A stretch of 64,000 bases of DNA from Streptomyces sp. M41(2017) (GCF_002078175.1 NZ_MWFK01000001.1:5270001-5334000), one strand, 5' to 3'; shown: positions 1-8,209, counted from the stretch's first letter. The notes: generated from the letters alone by a model not told the origin. Numbers and translations are program-made.

Positions 1-65
1 GAAATGCCGTCAAGAGCTGTCTAGGCAGGCAGACAACACGATGGACACGACACGGAGGGCCCGCC

Positions 66-761
66 ATGGGGGACATACGCAGACGAGGAGCCGTCGCGCT
101 CGGGATCACCGGACTGGTCGCACCGCTCACCCTCGCCCTGGGCGCCACGCCCGCACAGGCGGCGAGCTGCACCACATCCACCGGCCCGAACCAGAAGCAG
201 GTGGAGAAGTTCCTCGGGCGTCCGGTCGACGGCCGGCAGTCGAGCGCCGACTGCAAGGCGATCAAGGCCTTCCAGACCAAGCACGGCATCACGCCGAACA
301 TCGGCTACGCGGGACCCGTCACGTGGGGCGTGATGGATCTCATGAACAAGCAGAAGGCCGTGGGCAACAAGCCCAACAAGGACGGCAAGTGCCCGGTGAA
401 CAAGGGCCGGATCGCCTGTGTGAACCTCACCCTGCAGATCAGCTGGATCCAGGACGGCAGCCGCCTGGTCTACGGCCCGGTCCCGGTCCGCACCGGGCGC
501 AACGGCTACGAGACCCGCACCGGCCTGAAGAAGATCTACTGGCGGCACATCGACCACGTGTCGAGCATCTACCACGTGGCCATGCCCTACAGCCAGTTCT
601 TCGACGGCGGCCAGGCCTTCCACTCCGTGGGGGTCAGCATGTGGAACCCGCCCGGCTCGCACGGCTGCGTCAACATGACGTCCACCACGGCCAAGAAGTA
701 CTGGTCGCTGCTGAAGAACGGCGACGACGTCTACGTGTATGGACGCAAGCCCGGCACCTGA
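66..761 (+). CDS. Secreted L,D-transpeptidase (YkuD family) with peptidoglycan-binding domain
   Basis: The 231-residue protein has a Sec signal peptide (residues 1 to about 32, cleavage near AQA-AS). A short peptidoglycan-binding-like region follows at about 40-95, then a YkuD domain from about 115 to the C-terminus. The catalytic signature is visible: His186, then SHGCVN with Cys201 as the nucleophile. YkuD enzymes form 3-3 cross-links or attach proteins to peptidoglycan outside the membrane. The ATG is preceded by CGGAGGG at a good distance, which supports this start. The gene stands alone. Whether it is a cross-linking or an anchoring enzyme cannot be told from sequence. Confidence 0.9.
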   Translation: MGDIRRRGAVALGITGLVAPLTLALGATPAQAASCTTSTGPNQKQVEKFLGRPVDGRQSSADCKAIKAFQTKHGITPNIGYAGPVTWGVMDLMNKQKAVGNKPNKDGKCPVNKGRIACVNLTLQISWIQDGSRLVYGPVPVRTGRNGYETRTGLKKIYWRHIDHVSSIYHVAMPYSQFFDGGQAFHSVGVSMWNPPGSHGCVNMTSTTAKKYWSLLKNGDDVYVYGRKPGT

Positions 762-844
762 GTGATGAGCTTCACGGTCCGTAATGTCGTCCGGTGTACC
801 TTTACTCACATCGTCTTCACGGCAAGGACCGTATGCTTCACACC

Positions 845-1021
845 ATGTCCACCACTCCTGACACCGAGACCCGGCGCTCTGCCGACCAGGTCAACGAGGA
901 GATCAGGGCCCTGTGGTTCCGGGCGGGCGGGACACTGAGCATGGAAGAGCGGCGGGAGTACCAGCGGCTCGTGCTCGAGTGGGCACAAGCCGACTCGCCC
1001 TCGGCCACACAAGCCGCCTGA
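845..1021 (+). CDS. Small conserved hypothetical protein (58 aa)
   Basis: A short acidic, helical protein starting MSTTPDTETR. The frame is open further upstream (GTG at 794, ATG at 833), but the ATG at 845 gives the most protein-like N-terminus. I do not recognise a domain. The residues around EEIRALWFRAGG and MEERREYQRLV look amphipathic and may form a small helical bundle. It ends one base before the stop codon of the convergent protease gene, which is ordinary packing. Function unknown; moderate confidence that it is a real gene because codon use and third-position GC match the neighbours. Confidence 0.55.
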   Translation: MSTTPDTETRRSADQVNEEIRALWFRAGGTLSMEERREYQRLVLEWAQADSPSATQAA

Positions 1022-1022
1022 C

Positions 1023-2417
1023 TCACCCCCAACTCTGGGAATACTGCCTCCGATAGGCCTTGCGGTCCTGCTCGGACCGGACGAAGCGTGTCGCCACCAG
1101 CGCGATGATGCTTCCCGCGATCACGAGCAGGCCCGGGCCGACGTTCCGCGGGTCCGTGATCCGTGACACGAACGTCTGCGCCGTCCCCGTGCCACCCACC
1201 GCCTCCACCGCGCCGGGTGCCGCGGACCCCGGCGCCCCGGCCGCGCCCTGCGGGGCCGCCGAAGCCTGCGCCGACGGCGCTGACGACGAGGTCGCCGCCG
1301 TACCGCCGGCACCCTGCGCCTGACCGGCGAGCTGCACTCCCAGCGCCGTGAGCGCCTTCGTCACCGGCTGGAAGAACGTCGTACCGCCGCTCGTGCAGTC
1401 GCCGTTGCCGCCCGAGGTCACCCCGAGCGCGATGCCCTCGGAGAACAACGGGCCGCCGCTGTCGCCCGGTTCGGCACACACCGTGGTCTCGATCAGACCG
1501 GTCACCGTCCCCTCCGGGTAGTTGACCGTCGCGCCGAGCGCGGTCACCTTCCCGTCGCGCAGACCGCTGGTGCTGCCGCTGCGGAAGACCCGCTGTCCGA
1601 CCGCCGGATCGGCGGCGCCGTTGATCCGCACGCCGTTGCCACCGCCGATCGCGACGATGTTGCTCCCCGTGGCAGGCGCCTGCCCGGCGTCGTACTGCAC
1701 GAGGGAGAAGTCGCTGCCGGGAAAGGCCGTCGTGACGGTCCGGCCCACCTGCCGGCGCGCGGAGTTGTCGGCGAACCACACGGAACCGGCCGGACCGCAG
1801 TGCCCGGCCGTCAGGATGAACTCACCGCTCGCGTTGGTGACGTTGAAGCCCGCCGAGCAACGCCCTCCCGTGGAGAAGATCGCCGAGGCGCCGTTCACCC
1901 GCGTGGTGAAGGTGCCCTGGGTGCGCCGCATCCGCACCTCGTCCCCGATGCCGTCGGCCAGCTTCGTCATCCGCGACCAGTCCGACGCCGAGACGGTGCT
2001 GTCCGCCTGCACGACGACCTCGTTCTTCGTGTAGTCCACCGCCCACGCGGTTCCGGGCACCCGCGGCGCCGAACTCAGCTCCCGCGTCGCCGACTTGAGG
2101 TCGTGCATGCTGTGCGGCACGACCTTCGGACGCGCACCGGCCCGCTTGACCTCGGCCGCCGCGTCCGCGTCGGTGACCGCGACGACGGGGCGGCCGTCGT
2201 CGGCGACCCAGCTGCCGGCGGTGCGCGCGGTGCCCAGCCGGGACACCAGCCCCGCCCCCGTCGTGACGGCCGACCGCACCGAACTCCCGGTGGCACGCGA
2301 CGAGTCGGACGGTTCGCTCGCCATCGCGTGCGTGACCATCAGGCCTCCGCAGAGCAGGCCGCCGACAGCCGCGAACCGCGCCCCCCGTCGGACGATCCGT
2401 CGTCGTGCGTGCCTCAT
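1023..2417 (-). CDS. Secreted, C-terminally membrane-anchored S1 serine protease
   Basis: A 464-residue chymotrypsin-fold protease. After an N-terminal signal/membrane segment (about 8-33) there is a long pro-region, as in streptogrisin and alpha-lytic proteases, and then the catalytic domain. The triad is visible as His206 (LTAGHCG), Asp236 (GSDFSLVQYD) and Ser320 (PGDSGGP). An Ala/Ser/Gly-rich linker leads to a hydrophobic segment (about 425-447) and a basic tail, so the protease should stay in the membrane facing outward. The start used is the ATG at 2417 (MRHARRR), which places the twin basic residues at the N-terminus of the signal; an upstream start at 2453 is less likely. Substrate unknown. 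Confidence 0.88.
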   Translation of the reverse strand: MRHARRRIVRRGARFAAVGGLLCGGLMVTHAMASEPSDSSRATGSSVRSAVTTGAGLVSRLGTARTAGSWVADDGRPVVAVTDADAAAEVKRAGARPKVVPHSMHDLKSATRELSSAPRVPGTAWAVDYTKNEVVVQADSTVSASDWSRMTKLADGIGDEVRMRRTQGTFTTRVNGASAIFSTGGRCSAGFNVTNASGEFILTAGHCGPAGSVWFADNSARRQVGRTVTTAFPGSDFSLVQYDAGQAPATGSNIVAIGGGNGVRINGAADPAVGQRVFRSGSTSGLRDGKVTALGATVNYPEGTVTGLIETTVCAEPGDSGGPLFSEGIALGVTSGGNGDCTSGGTTFFQPVTKALTALGVQLAGQAQGAGGTAATSSSAPSAQASAAPQGAAGAPGSAAPGAVEAVGGTGTAQTFVSRITDPRNVGPGLLVIAGSIIALVATRFVRSEQDRKAYRRQYSQSWG

Positions 2418-2570
2418 GCGGGGGCTCCCGAAGCCGAGCGGAGGCGGCGTCACAGCCGCCGGGAGCTCCGGTCGAGAGCCCTCCCCTCATACGTGCGCCC
2501 CCGCCCGCGCGTTCACCGCCACCGTGAAGGGGAGGTGGTGCGCGGGCGGAGGCGAGAACACGGTGCTCCG

Positions 2571-3923
2571 CTACGAGTGGGCGCGCGTCCGGGCGGCCAC
2601 TTCCTCCGGCGTCAGGTACACGTCCGTACGCTCGAAGTCCCGCAGGGTGCCCTTGCGGCCCGCGAGGAAGCCGGTACGCACGAAGTCGTCGCCCGCGACG
2701 GCGTTGAGCAGCCAGTTGGCGCTCGTACGGAACCGGGCCGACCCGGTGGGCAGCGCGTACAGGTGGTAGCCGCGGGCCACGACCTGCGCGGGCACCCCCT
2801 TGAGGCCGATGCCGAGCGGCTTGGAGACGGCGTCGTGGCCGCCGAGGTCCACGACCAGGCCGAGGTCCTTGTGCCGGTACGGCAGGGTGGGCTGCCCGCG
2901 CAGCTTCGCCGCCAGGACCTTGGCCGCGTGCCGGCCCTGCCGGGCCGCGTGCTGCGCGGTGGGCGGACACGGGGAGCCGTCGCCCTTGGCCAGGTCGGGC
3001 ACCGCCGCCGCGTCGCCGAGAGCGAACACCCCGTCCAGCCCCGGCACCCTGAAGTCGGGCTCGGTGACGATCCTGCCGCGCACGGTCTCCGCGCCCAGCG
3101 AGTCCACCAGCGGGCTCGCCGCCACGCCGGCCGTCCACACGAGCGTCCGCGAGGGGAGGACCCGTCCGTCGGTGAGGGTGATCTCGTCCGGGGTGACGGA
3201 GGCGACGGTCGTCCCCAGCGAGATGTGCAGGCCCCGGTCGCTCAGCATCCGCATCGCGCTCGCACCCAGCTTGTCGCCCAGTTCCGGCAGCAGCTTCGGC
3301 GCCACGTCCACGAGGTGCCACTTGATGAGACGGGGGTCGATGCGGGGGTGATAGCGCTTCGCGGCCGCCGTGGTCAGCCGCTGCAGACAGGCCGCCGTCT
3401 CGGTGCCCGCGTATCCGCCGCCGACCACCACGAACTGGAGCCGCGCCGCCTGCTCGGTGTCGTCGGTGGTGGCCGCCGCCAGGTCGAGCTGGGCGATCAC
3501 GTGGTCGCGCAGGTACACCGCCTGCGAGAGCGTCTTCATGCCGCGCGCCTCGTCGGCGAGGCCGGGGATGTCGAAGGTGCGGGTCACGCTGCCCGGAGTC
3601 AGCACCAGATAGTCGTAGGGCAGATCGACCAGATCTCCGGTGATCTTGCGGATGACGCACACCTTCGCCTGCGTGTCGACGCCGATCACCCCGCCCGGCA
3701 CCAGAGCGGTGCGGCGCAGGATCCGGCGGAGCGAGGGGGCGACGGACTGCGGCGTCAGGACTCCGGCCGCGACATGGGGCAGGAGAGGCAGATACAGCTG
3801 GTAGTCCGTGGGGCTGACCAGGGTGATCCGCGCCTCGCCCTGGGCGAGCGTCCGCTCCAGACCTCGGGCGGCCTCGACCCCGGCGAAACCGCCGCCGACG
3901 ATGACGATGTTCGGTGCGTGCAT
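2571..3923 (-). CDS. Type II NADH dehydrogenase / FAD-dependent pyridine nucleotide oxidoreductase
   Basis: A 450-residue two-dinucleotide-binding flavoprotein. The first motif is at the extreme N-terminus (NIVIVGGGFAG, FAD) and the second near residue 165 (VVVGGGYAG, NADH). GVFALGDAA is the C-terminal FAD contact. Family members oxidise NADH and reduce menaquinone at the membrane without pumping protons. The start at 3923 (MHAPN) puts the FAD motif where the family has it; the open frame runs to 4022 but the extra residues look like leader. The C-terminal part carries amphipathic stretches suitable for membrane contact. The gene sits alone, divergent from the phosphatase at 4183. Confidence 0.85.
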   Translation of the reverse strand: MHAPNIVIVGGGFAGVEAARGLERTLAQGEARITLVSPTDYQLYLPLLPHVAAGVLTPQSVAPSLRRILRRTALVPGGVIGVDTQAKVCVIRKITGDLVDLPYDYLVLTPGSVTRTFDIPGLADEARGMKTLSQAVYLRDHVIAQLDLAAATTDDTEQAARLQFVVVGGGYAGTETAACLQRLTTAAAKRYHPRIDPRLIKWHLVDVAPKLLPELGDKLGASAMRMLSDRGLHISLGTTVASVTPDEITLTDGRVLPSRTLVWTAGVAASPLVDSLGAETVRGRIVTEPDFRVPGLDGVFALGDAAAVPDLAKGDGSPCPPTAQHAARQGRHAAKVLAAKLRGQPTLPYRHKDLGLVVDLGGHDAVSKPLGIGLKGVPAQVVARGYHLYALPTGSARFRTSANWLLNAVAGDDFVRTGFLAGRKGTLRDFERTDVYLTPEEVAARTRAHS

Positions 3924-4182
3924 CCGAGCAGCCCTCTCTCCGCTGTTGCCCCGCCGCGAGCCCAGGCTCACACGGGACGCGGACGTCTGCCACCGCACCG
4001 GGGACCACCGGGCCGCCCCCACGTTTCTCTACCGATCAGTAACTGTCTCTTCCCTCTCCGTACACGCGCTGCCAGGATCATGTCAGCCGCGGCGACGGGC
4101 GGACACCGTCGCCGCAGCGCTGTGCGCGCACTCCACAGACAGACCTGAGACGTGAGTCATGAGACGTGAAAAGGGGACTGGC

Positions 4183-4824
4183 ATGACGGGACGCGGTGTG
4201 GGACGCCGGCTGGGCGCGGTGTCGGCGGTCGTGGCGCTGGGCATCGGAGGGACGGTCACGGCGGCGGGGTCCGCCGCGGCGGCACCGGCGCCGGTGAGCG
4301 CGGTCGTGAGCACGGCGGCGACGGCCGACGTCGACTACGCCACCTGGCAGCGTGACGTCCAGGGGGTCGTCGACCAGGCGACGCCGTACATCGCCCAGCG
4401 CACGGCGAACGCCGGCGGCCGGAAGCTGGCGCTCGTCTTCGACATCGACAACACCACGCTGGAGACCGACTTCCACCCCTGGTACCAGCTCCCCACCCCC
4501 GCGGTGAAGGCGTCCCTGGAGCTCGCCCGGTACGCGCACGCCCGCGGTGTCGCCGTCTTCTTCGTCACCGCGCGCCCCGGCATCATCGCCTCGGAGACGA
4601 AATGGAACCTGCGGAGCGTCGGCTACCCGGTGGACGGCCTCTACGTCCGTGACCTGCCCGACCTCTTCGACGAGGTGAGCGCCTACAAGACCGGCAAGCG
4701 AGCCCACATCGAGTCCCTCGGCTACACGATCGTCGCCAACGTCGGCAACAACACGACGGACCTGGTGGGCGGCCACGCCGAGCGCACCTTCAAGCTGCCG
4801 GACTACGACGGCCAGTTGTCCTAG
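4183..4824 (+). CDS. Secreted HAD-superfamily acid phosphatase
   Basis: A 213-residue exported protein with an Ala-rich signal peptide (about 1-38, ending SAAAAP). The HAD nucleophile motif is FDIDNTTLETD at about residue 86, motif II is the Thr in VFFVTARPG, and later motifs lie in the KTGKR and GNNTTDL regions. Short HAD phosphatases of this type (acid phosphatase class B/IIIB-like) dephosphorylate small organic phosphates outside the cell. The ATG at 4183 is chosen because AAAAGGGGAC precedes it; the in-frame ATG at 4159 has no ribosome site. It is divergent from the NADH dehydrogenase gene. Confidence 0.82.
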   Translation: MTGRGVGRRLGAVSAVVALGIGGTVTAAGSAAAAPAPVSAVVSTAATADVDYATWQRDVQGVVDQATPYIAQRTANAGGRKLALVFDIDNTTLETDFHPWYQLPTPAVKASLELARYAHARGVAVFFVTARPGIIASETKWNLRSVGYPVDGLYVRDLPDLFDEVSAYKTGKRAHIESLGYTIVANVGNNTTDLVGGHAERTFKLPDYDGQLS

Positions 4825-4877
4825 GACGGCACCGGGCCCCCGGGTGCCGGGCGGTGGTACGCGCTTACACTGCCGCC

Positions 4878-5264
4878 ATGGACGAGGTCTCGCTGGACAC
4901 CCTGGGCTCGGGCAAGTACCTGCTGATCACCAGTTACCGCAAGAACGGCACCGGTGTCGCCACGCCGGTCTGGGTGGTGCGGGACGGGCCCGCGCTCGGC
5001 GCGTGGACGACCACCGACAGCTGGAAGGTGAAGCGGATCCGCAACCGAGCCGACGTACTGGTCGGCCCCTGCGATGTCCGCGGCAGGCCCACCGGAGAGC
5101 CGGTCCCCGCCACGGCGGAGATCGTCGGCGCGGAGGACACCGCCCGCTACCGGAAGCTCATCGCCCGCAAGTACGGACTGATGGGCCGGCTGACCCTGTT
5201 CGGCAGCCGCCTGCGCCGCGGCGAGAGCGGAACGGTCGGCCTCCGGATCACGCCCACCTCGTGA
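4878..5264 (+). CDS. PPOX-class (probable F420-dependent) oxidoreductase
   Basis: A 128-residue split-barrel flavin/deazaflavin-binding fold. Recognisable features are the N-terminal GSGKYLLITSYRKNG strand pair, TPVWVV, and WKVKRIRNRADVLVGPCD, where basic residues bind the cofactor phosphate. Actinobacterial proteins of this size are usually F420H2-dependent reductases of small molecules; which substrate is used is unknown. The ATG at 4878 is preferred over 4854 because it matches the usual family N-terminus. A strong palindromic terminator follows directly. Confidence 0.8.
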   Translation: MDEVSLDTLGSGKYLLITSYRKNGTGVATPVWVVRDGPALGAWTTTDSWKVKRIRNRADVLVGPCDVRGRPTGEPVPATAEIVGAEDTARYRKLIARKYGLMGRLTLFGSRLRRGESGTVGLRITPTS

Positions 5265-5269
5265 ACCGC

Positions 5270-5312
5270 GCACGCCGAGGGGGACCCCGGTCCGGGGTCC
5301 CCCTCGGCGTGC
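5270..5312. terminator. Bidirectional rho-independent-type hairpin
   Basis: Perfect 21-base inverted repeat with arms 5270-5290 and 5292-5312, rich in G and C (core GGGGGACCCC). It lies between the end of the PPOX gene (+) and the end of the OB-fold gene (-), so it can stop transcription from both sides. Confidence 0.85.
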
Positions 5313-5331
5313 GAGCGGGTCGCCGCCCGGC

Positions 5332-5748
5332 TCAGCTCCAGGCGCTGAACGGGCCGTCGACGAGCTGGAAGACCGGCTGACGGCGCACCGGGTCCTGGGC
5401 GGTGGAGAGCTGGACCCGGTCACCGCTGTGGATCGTCGCGGGCGAACCCATCACGCGGCCGCGGACGGTGAACCCCTCCGTCATCTCGATGAGGGACACG
5501 TTGCGCGCCGCCGGGGTGTTGCGGTAGATCACGGTGGAGTGCCGCACGATGCCCATGCCCGCGCTCGCCTCCGTCCGCAGCTCACTGCCCGCGCACACGG
5601 GGCAGATCAGGCGGCTGTACATGGCGGTGGCGCACCAGCGGCACCGCTGGAAGAGGAGACGGTCTCCGGGGTGTTCGTCGGCGGCGACGTCCAGCACGTC
5701 GGTCGCGTGGCCGAGGCCCGGGGGGAGGGCGCTTCCTGGGTGGTACAC
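5332..5748 (-). CDS. Zn-ribbon OB-fold protein (DUF35 family)
   Basis: A 138-residue DUF35-type protein. The N-terminal rubredoxin-like zinc ribbon is CRWC...CPVC (Cys-X2-Cys, 11 residues, Cys-X2-Cys). The OB-fold follows with typical motifs (GMGIVRHSTVIYR, VSLIEM, GDRVQLS). DUF35 proteins usually work with a thiolase or acyl-CoA enzyme as a substrate-channelling partner; no thiolase is in this window. The GTG at 5748 is preferred because GGAG lies 8 bases upstream; an in-frame GTG at 5820 would overlap the putative operator. The gene is co-directional with the TetR gene upstream, and the shared operator-like repeats suggest it is under that regulator. Confidence 0.75.
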   Translation of the reverse strand: MYHPGSALPPGLGHATDVLDVAADEHPGDRLLFQRCRWCATAMYSRLICPVCAGSELRTEASAGMGIVRHSTVIYRNTPAARNVSLIEMTEGFTVRGRVMGSPATIHSGDRVQLSTAQDPVRRQPVFQLVDGPFSAWS

Positions 5749-5815
5749 GAGGTCAACTCCCTGCGCTCGGCCGGAATCTGAGGTGCGCGGCTCACCGTGC
5801 ACACCGACAGCGTAT

Positions 5816-5851
5816 GGCACTGAGTGTCACCCGTAAAGGCACTCCGTACCC
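5816..5851. promoter_or_regulatory. Paired operator-like repeats upstream of the DUF35 gene
   Basis: Two copies of a 13-base motif: GGCACTGAGTGTC (5816-5828, itself nearly palindromic) and GGCACTCCGTACC (5838-5850). The same motif occurs twice in front of the TetR gene at 6637-6672. The position between the TetR gene and the DUF35 gene fits an operator for the latter. Confidence 0.6.
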
Positions 5852-5876
5852 TCAGGATGTGAGGATACGGAGAGGG

Positions 5877-6605
5877 TCAGTCCCGCCCGAACGCCGACTC
5901 GATCTCCTGCACCACGCGCCACATCGGTGCCCCGCGCCGGGAGACCACCACGACCACGTCCTCCGGCGCCTCGGCGACGGCTGCTCCCGGCGAGCCGCCG
6001 AACGTCTCCTGCACGTACCCGAGCGACTGGTCGACGGCGGCCTCGGCGTCGCCCTTGCCGTCCGAACGCAGCCACGACCGCAGCCCGTTGTTGTGCGCGG
6101 CGACCACGGCGGCCGCGACCACGTCGGCGTGCAGTGTGCCGCCGGGCCGCCCCGCGGAGCGGCCGCGGAGGTACTCGGCGAGGGCGCGCTCGTAGCGCCA
6201 GACGACCGACAGTTCGTAGGCGCGCAGCCCCGGCACCTCCTTGGTGAGGCGGTAGCGCTGGACGGAGAACGTCGGGTTCTCCGCGTACATGCGCAGCACG
6301 AGCCGCGCGGCGTCGCAGACCCGCCGCACCGGGTCGTCGGCGGTGTCCTCACCCTCGTCCAGGAACGCCTTCATGTCGGCCAGGCAGCGTTCGTGGTCGG
6401 GGAAGACCACGTCCTCCTTGGAGGGGAAGTAGCGGAAGAACGACCGGCGTCCGACGCCGGCGAGCGCCACGATGTCGTCGACGGTGGTCCCCTCGTAGCC
6501 CCGCTCCAGGAAGAGCTGGAAGGCGGCCCCGACCAAGGCGTCCCGCATCGGGGGGCGGACGGCGGACGGGTCGGCGCAAACGGCGGGCCCAGGTGCGTCG
6601 TTCAT
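5877..6605 (-). CDS. TetR-family transcriptional regulator
   Basis: A 242-residue protein with a TetR-type N-terminal DNA-binding domain at about residues 20-70: AAFQLFLERGYEGTTVDDI, the recognition helix in GVGRRSFFRYFPSKEDVV. The C-terminal ligand-binding half is divergent and gives no hint of the ligand. The ATG at 6605 has no Shine-Dalgarno sequence. Instead a TAGTTT hexamer (6617-6612 on this strand) lies 6 bases upstream, so the mRNA may be leaderless. An inverted repeat resembling its operator sits just upstream, consistent with autoregulation. The DUF35 gene downstream is flanked by the same motif. Confidence 0.88.
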   Translation of the reverse strand: MNDAPGPAVCADPSAVRPPMRDALVGAAFQLFLERGYEGTTVDDIVALAGVGRRSFFRYFPSKEDVVFPDHERCLADMKAFLDEGEDTADDPVRRVCDAARLVLRMYAENPTFSVQRYRLTKEVPGLRAYELSVVWRYERALAEYLRGRSAGRPGGTLHADVVAAAVVAAHNNGLRSWLRSDGKGDAEAAVDQSLGYVQETFGGSPGAAVAEAPEDVVVVVSRRGAPMWRVVQEIESAFGRD

Positions 6606-6611
6606 GGTCGG

Positions 6612-6617
6612 AAACTA
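6612..6617 (-). promoter_or_regulatory. Candidate -10 element for a leaderless TetR mRNA
   Basis: TAGTTT on the minus strand fits the streptomycete -10 pattern. It lies 6 bases from the ATG at 6605, and no ribosome-binding site is present between. The -35 region would overlap the operator repeat arm nearest the gene. Confidence 0.4.
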
Positions 6618-6636
6618 GCACCGAACCGGACACCGT

Positions 6637-6672
6637 GGCACTCGGTACCCATCACGGAGGGAACTGAGTGCC
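6637..6672. promoter_or_regulatory. Inverted-repeat operator of the TetR gene
   Basis: Arms GGCACTCGGTACCC (6637-6650) and GGGAACTGAGTGCC (6659-6672) face each other with 8 bases between. The unit matches the two copies at 5816-5850. The position about 32 bases upstream of the TetR start fits autorepression. Confidence 0.65.
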
Positions 6673-6681
6673 CCCGGGATG

Positions 6682-7041
6682 TCAGCGGTCGTTGCAGGCG
6701 GTCGACAGGGTGTCGTCGCCCGTGAGGTGGCCGTTCATGTGGGCCTGCAGGGCGACGCTCACGAGGGTGAGCAGCAGGTCGATGTCGGAGTCGACCTCCA
6801 GGTGGATGGTCACCCAGCGGGAGCCGGGCACCATGCGGACGGCGGTCGTGTCCTTGAGGTGGTCCTCGTACCGGCGGATCGCCCGGTCGGTGAGGTGCAG
6901 GTCCACGTCCTGGTCGGAGTGGAAGTGGAGGATCTCGCAGCGGGCCGCGCCCAGCGCCCGTCCCGTGCCGCAGCTGGGCCGGGTCTCCGCGAGGTCGGGC
7001 CATACGGCCAGTCGCGTCATGGCTCTGGAGGCCAAGGTCAT
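6682..7041 (-). CDS. Small DUF5519-like (luciferase-domain) protein
   Basis: A 119-residue protein that resembles short actinobacterial proteins annotated as luciferase family or DUF5519, for example in PSCGTGRALGAARCEILHFH and VDLHLT. Those proteins have no proven link to light emission; the name comes from a domain of the same fold. It has no signal peptide or membrane segment. The start at 7041 follows the open frame; an internal ATG at 7020 is possible. Function unknown, family assignment by memory of the motif pattern only. Confidence 0.65.
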   Translation of the reverse strand: MTLASRAMTRLAVWPDLAETRPSCGTGRALGAARCEILHFHSDQDVDLHLTDRAIRRYEDHLKDTTAVRMVPGSRWVTIHLEVDSDIDLLLTLVSVALQAHMNGHLTGDDTLSTACNDR

Positions 7042-7189
7042 ATGCCCATCATGACCAGATCACCGCTCGGCCACCAGAACTTGAGCACGACGTAACCCAG
7101 TCGTAGCGCGGAAATGTCCCGTCTGCACCGGCTGCTTGAGTCCCTGTCCCGTCCGCTGTCCGTTCCGGGCGGCCCCGGGGGGCGGACGA

Positions 7190-7215
7190 CGGCCCGGACC
7201 GTCCGGTCCGGGCCG
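7190..7215. terminator. GC-rich hairpin downstream of the DUF6445 gene
   Basis: Perfect 11-base arms CGGCCCGGACC (7190-7200) and its complement (7205-7215) around GTCC. It lies 24 bases past the stop codon of the minus-strand DUF6445 gene. Confidence 0.65.
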
Positions 7216-7238
7216 CTCTGCCGGGGAGCGCCCCGCGT

Positions 7239-7919
7239 TCACGCCATCCAGAAGAAGACGGCGGTCATCCGCTTGTCCTCCATGGTGGTCCCGCAGTAGT
7301 CGGTGGCGGTGTGCATCAGGTTGGCGTTGTAGAGGAGCAGCCGGTTGTAGCGGTGCGGCACCCGTATGTCCTCGACGAAGGAGTCCGGAGCGACGAACCG
7401 GGTCCCGAGCGCCTCGACCAGGTTGTTGTGCGGCGCCGCGACGACGTTGCCGCCCAGCCGTCCGCCGGGCAGGTTCTGCCGGAAGAAGCTCGTCCCGCAG
7501 TCCTTGGGGACGTTCGGGTTCAGATAGAGCACGGCGGCGTACCGGCACAGGGCGCGGGAGTCGGTGTGCGGGCGCGGCTCCCCCTCGTCCTTGCCGACGA
7601 CCTGGACGCAGTTGTGGTTGAGGGTGGCACCGGAGGGTGTCGCCTGCTGCCACAGCTCACGGGCGCCGGTCGCCTTCTTCACGAGCCGTTCCACGCGCCC
7701 CAGTTCGGCCGGCTCCAGACCGGGCATGGTGCGCAGCCCGGGCCAGCTCTCCGACGTGTAGGGATGGCCCTTGACCCAGTCGTCCTTGGCGACGCACCGG
7801 GCCCGAACGGCGTCGGGGTCGGGCAGGACGTCGTCGAAGACCCAGTAGTCCCTGTCGCGCGTGGGTTTCCGGTAGGGGAGGACCGGGAGCGCGGGTGTTC
7901 TCGGAGGTTGTGGGGGCAT
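7239..7919 (-). CDS. DUF6445 family protein, 2-oxoglutarate/iron oxygenase-like
   Basis: A 226-residue protein with features of iron/2-oxoglutarate prolyl-hydroxylase folds: RPHTDSR supplies a His-X-Asp pair, a second His lies in LMHTATDY, and a downstream Arg in EDKRMTAV could bind the oxoglutarate. Intermediate strands such as YAAVLYLNP and RYNRLLLYNANL fit the double-stranded beta-helix. The family is mostly uncharacterised; hydroxylation of a peptide or small molecule is inference. The ATG at 7919 is favoured; a TTG at 7970 would place the start inside direct repeats. The gene is divergent from the DeoR/LacI-type regulator. Confidence 0.7.
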   Translation of the reverse strand: MPPQPPRTPALPVLPYRKPTRDRDYWVFDDVLPDPDAVRARCVAKDDWVKGHPYTSESWPGLRTMPGLEPAELGRVERLVKKATGARELWQQATPSGATLNHNCVQVVGKDEGEPRPHTDSRALCRYAAVLYLNPNVPKDCGTSFFRQNLPGGRLGGNVVAAPHNNLVEALGTRFVAPDSFVEDIRVPHRYNRLLLYNANLMHTATDYCGTTMEDKRMTAVFFWMA

Positions 7920-7962
7920 GCGGCCGACGATATTGATGCATGCGTCAGCGATCTCCAGGGAA

Positions 7963-7998
7963 TTGGTCAACCTTCCGTGGGGTTGGTCAACCTTCCGT
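7963..7998. repeat. Two 16-base direct repeats, possible operator
   Basis: TTGGTCAACCTTCCGT occurs at 7963-7978 and again at 7983-7998, a 20-base period (two helical turns). Each copy contains the partial palindrome GGTTG..CAACC. They lie between the divergent DUF6445 and regulator genes. Confidence 0.7.
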
Positions 7999-8096
7999 CA
8001 ACTCGGCCGTCCCCGCGCGACCGTGCCGCGCTGCGTCGCCCAGCGGTGGGCGGCAGGCGTCCGCGTCCGCCCGCGGAGGGGTGCGCGGGCAGTGAT

Positions 8097-8128
8097 CGAT
8101 CGTATTGAGCGAAAGCGATCGATACGAT
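8097..8128. promoter_or_regulatory. CGATCG-box operator upstream of the DeoR/LacI-type regulator
   Basis: Contains CGATCG at 8097-8102 and at 8116-8121, within outer arms ATCGTAT (8099-8105) and ATACGAT (8122-8128). The 11-mer CGATCGATACG at 8116-8126 recurs in reverse complement at 17325-17335 in front of the lyase gene. It lies about 80 bases before the regulator start, which fits autoregulation. Confidence 0.6.
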
Positions 8129-8209
8129 GGTGGGCGTACAGTGACCTCACGGGATCACGCTCCGCGTTCGCCCGTAGATCGTCCGTCCGGCCTTGCCCCA
8201 GGGGGAGCC

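Noticed and set aside
1800..4148. Long plus-strand frame opposite the protease and NADH dehydrogenase genes
   Set aside because: Composition is low-complexity and no motif is present; the minus-strand genes explain the region.
5749..5820. Longer N-terminus for the DUF35 protein
   Set aside because: The start at 5820 overlaps the repeat at 5816-5828; a GTG with GGAG at 5748 fits better.
8105..8209. An upstream start for the DeoR/LacI-type regulator
   Set aside because: It would begin inside the operator repeat; the ATG at 8210 has GGGGGAG in front and a normal HTH N-terminus.
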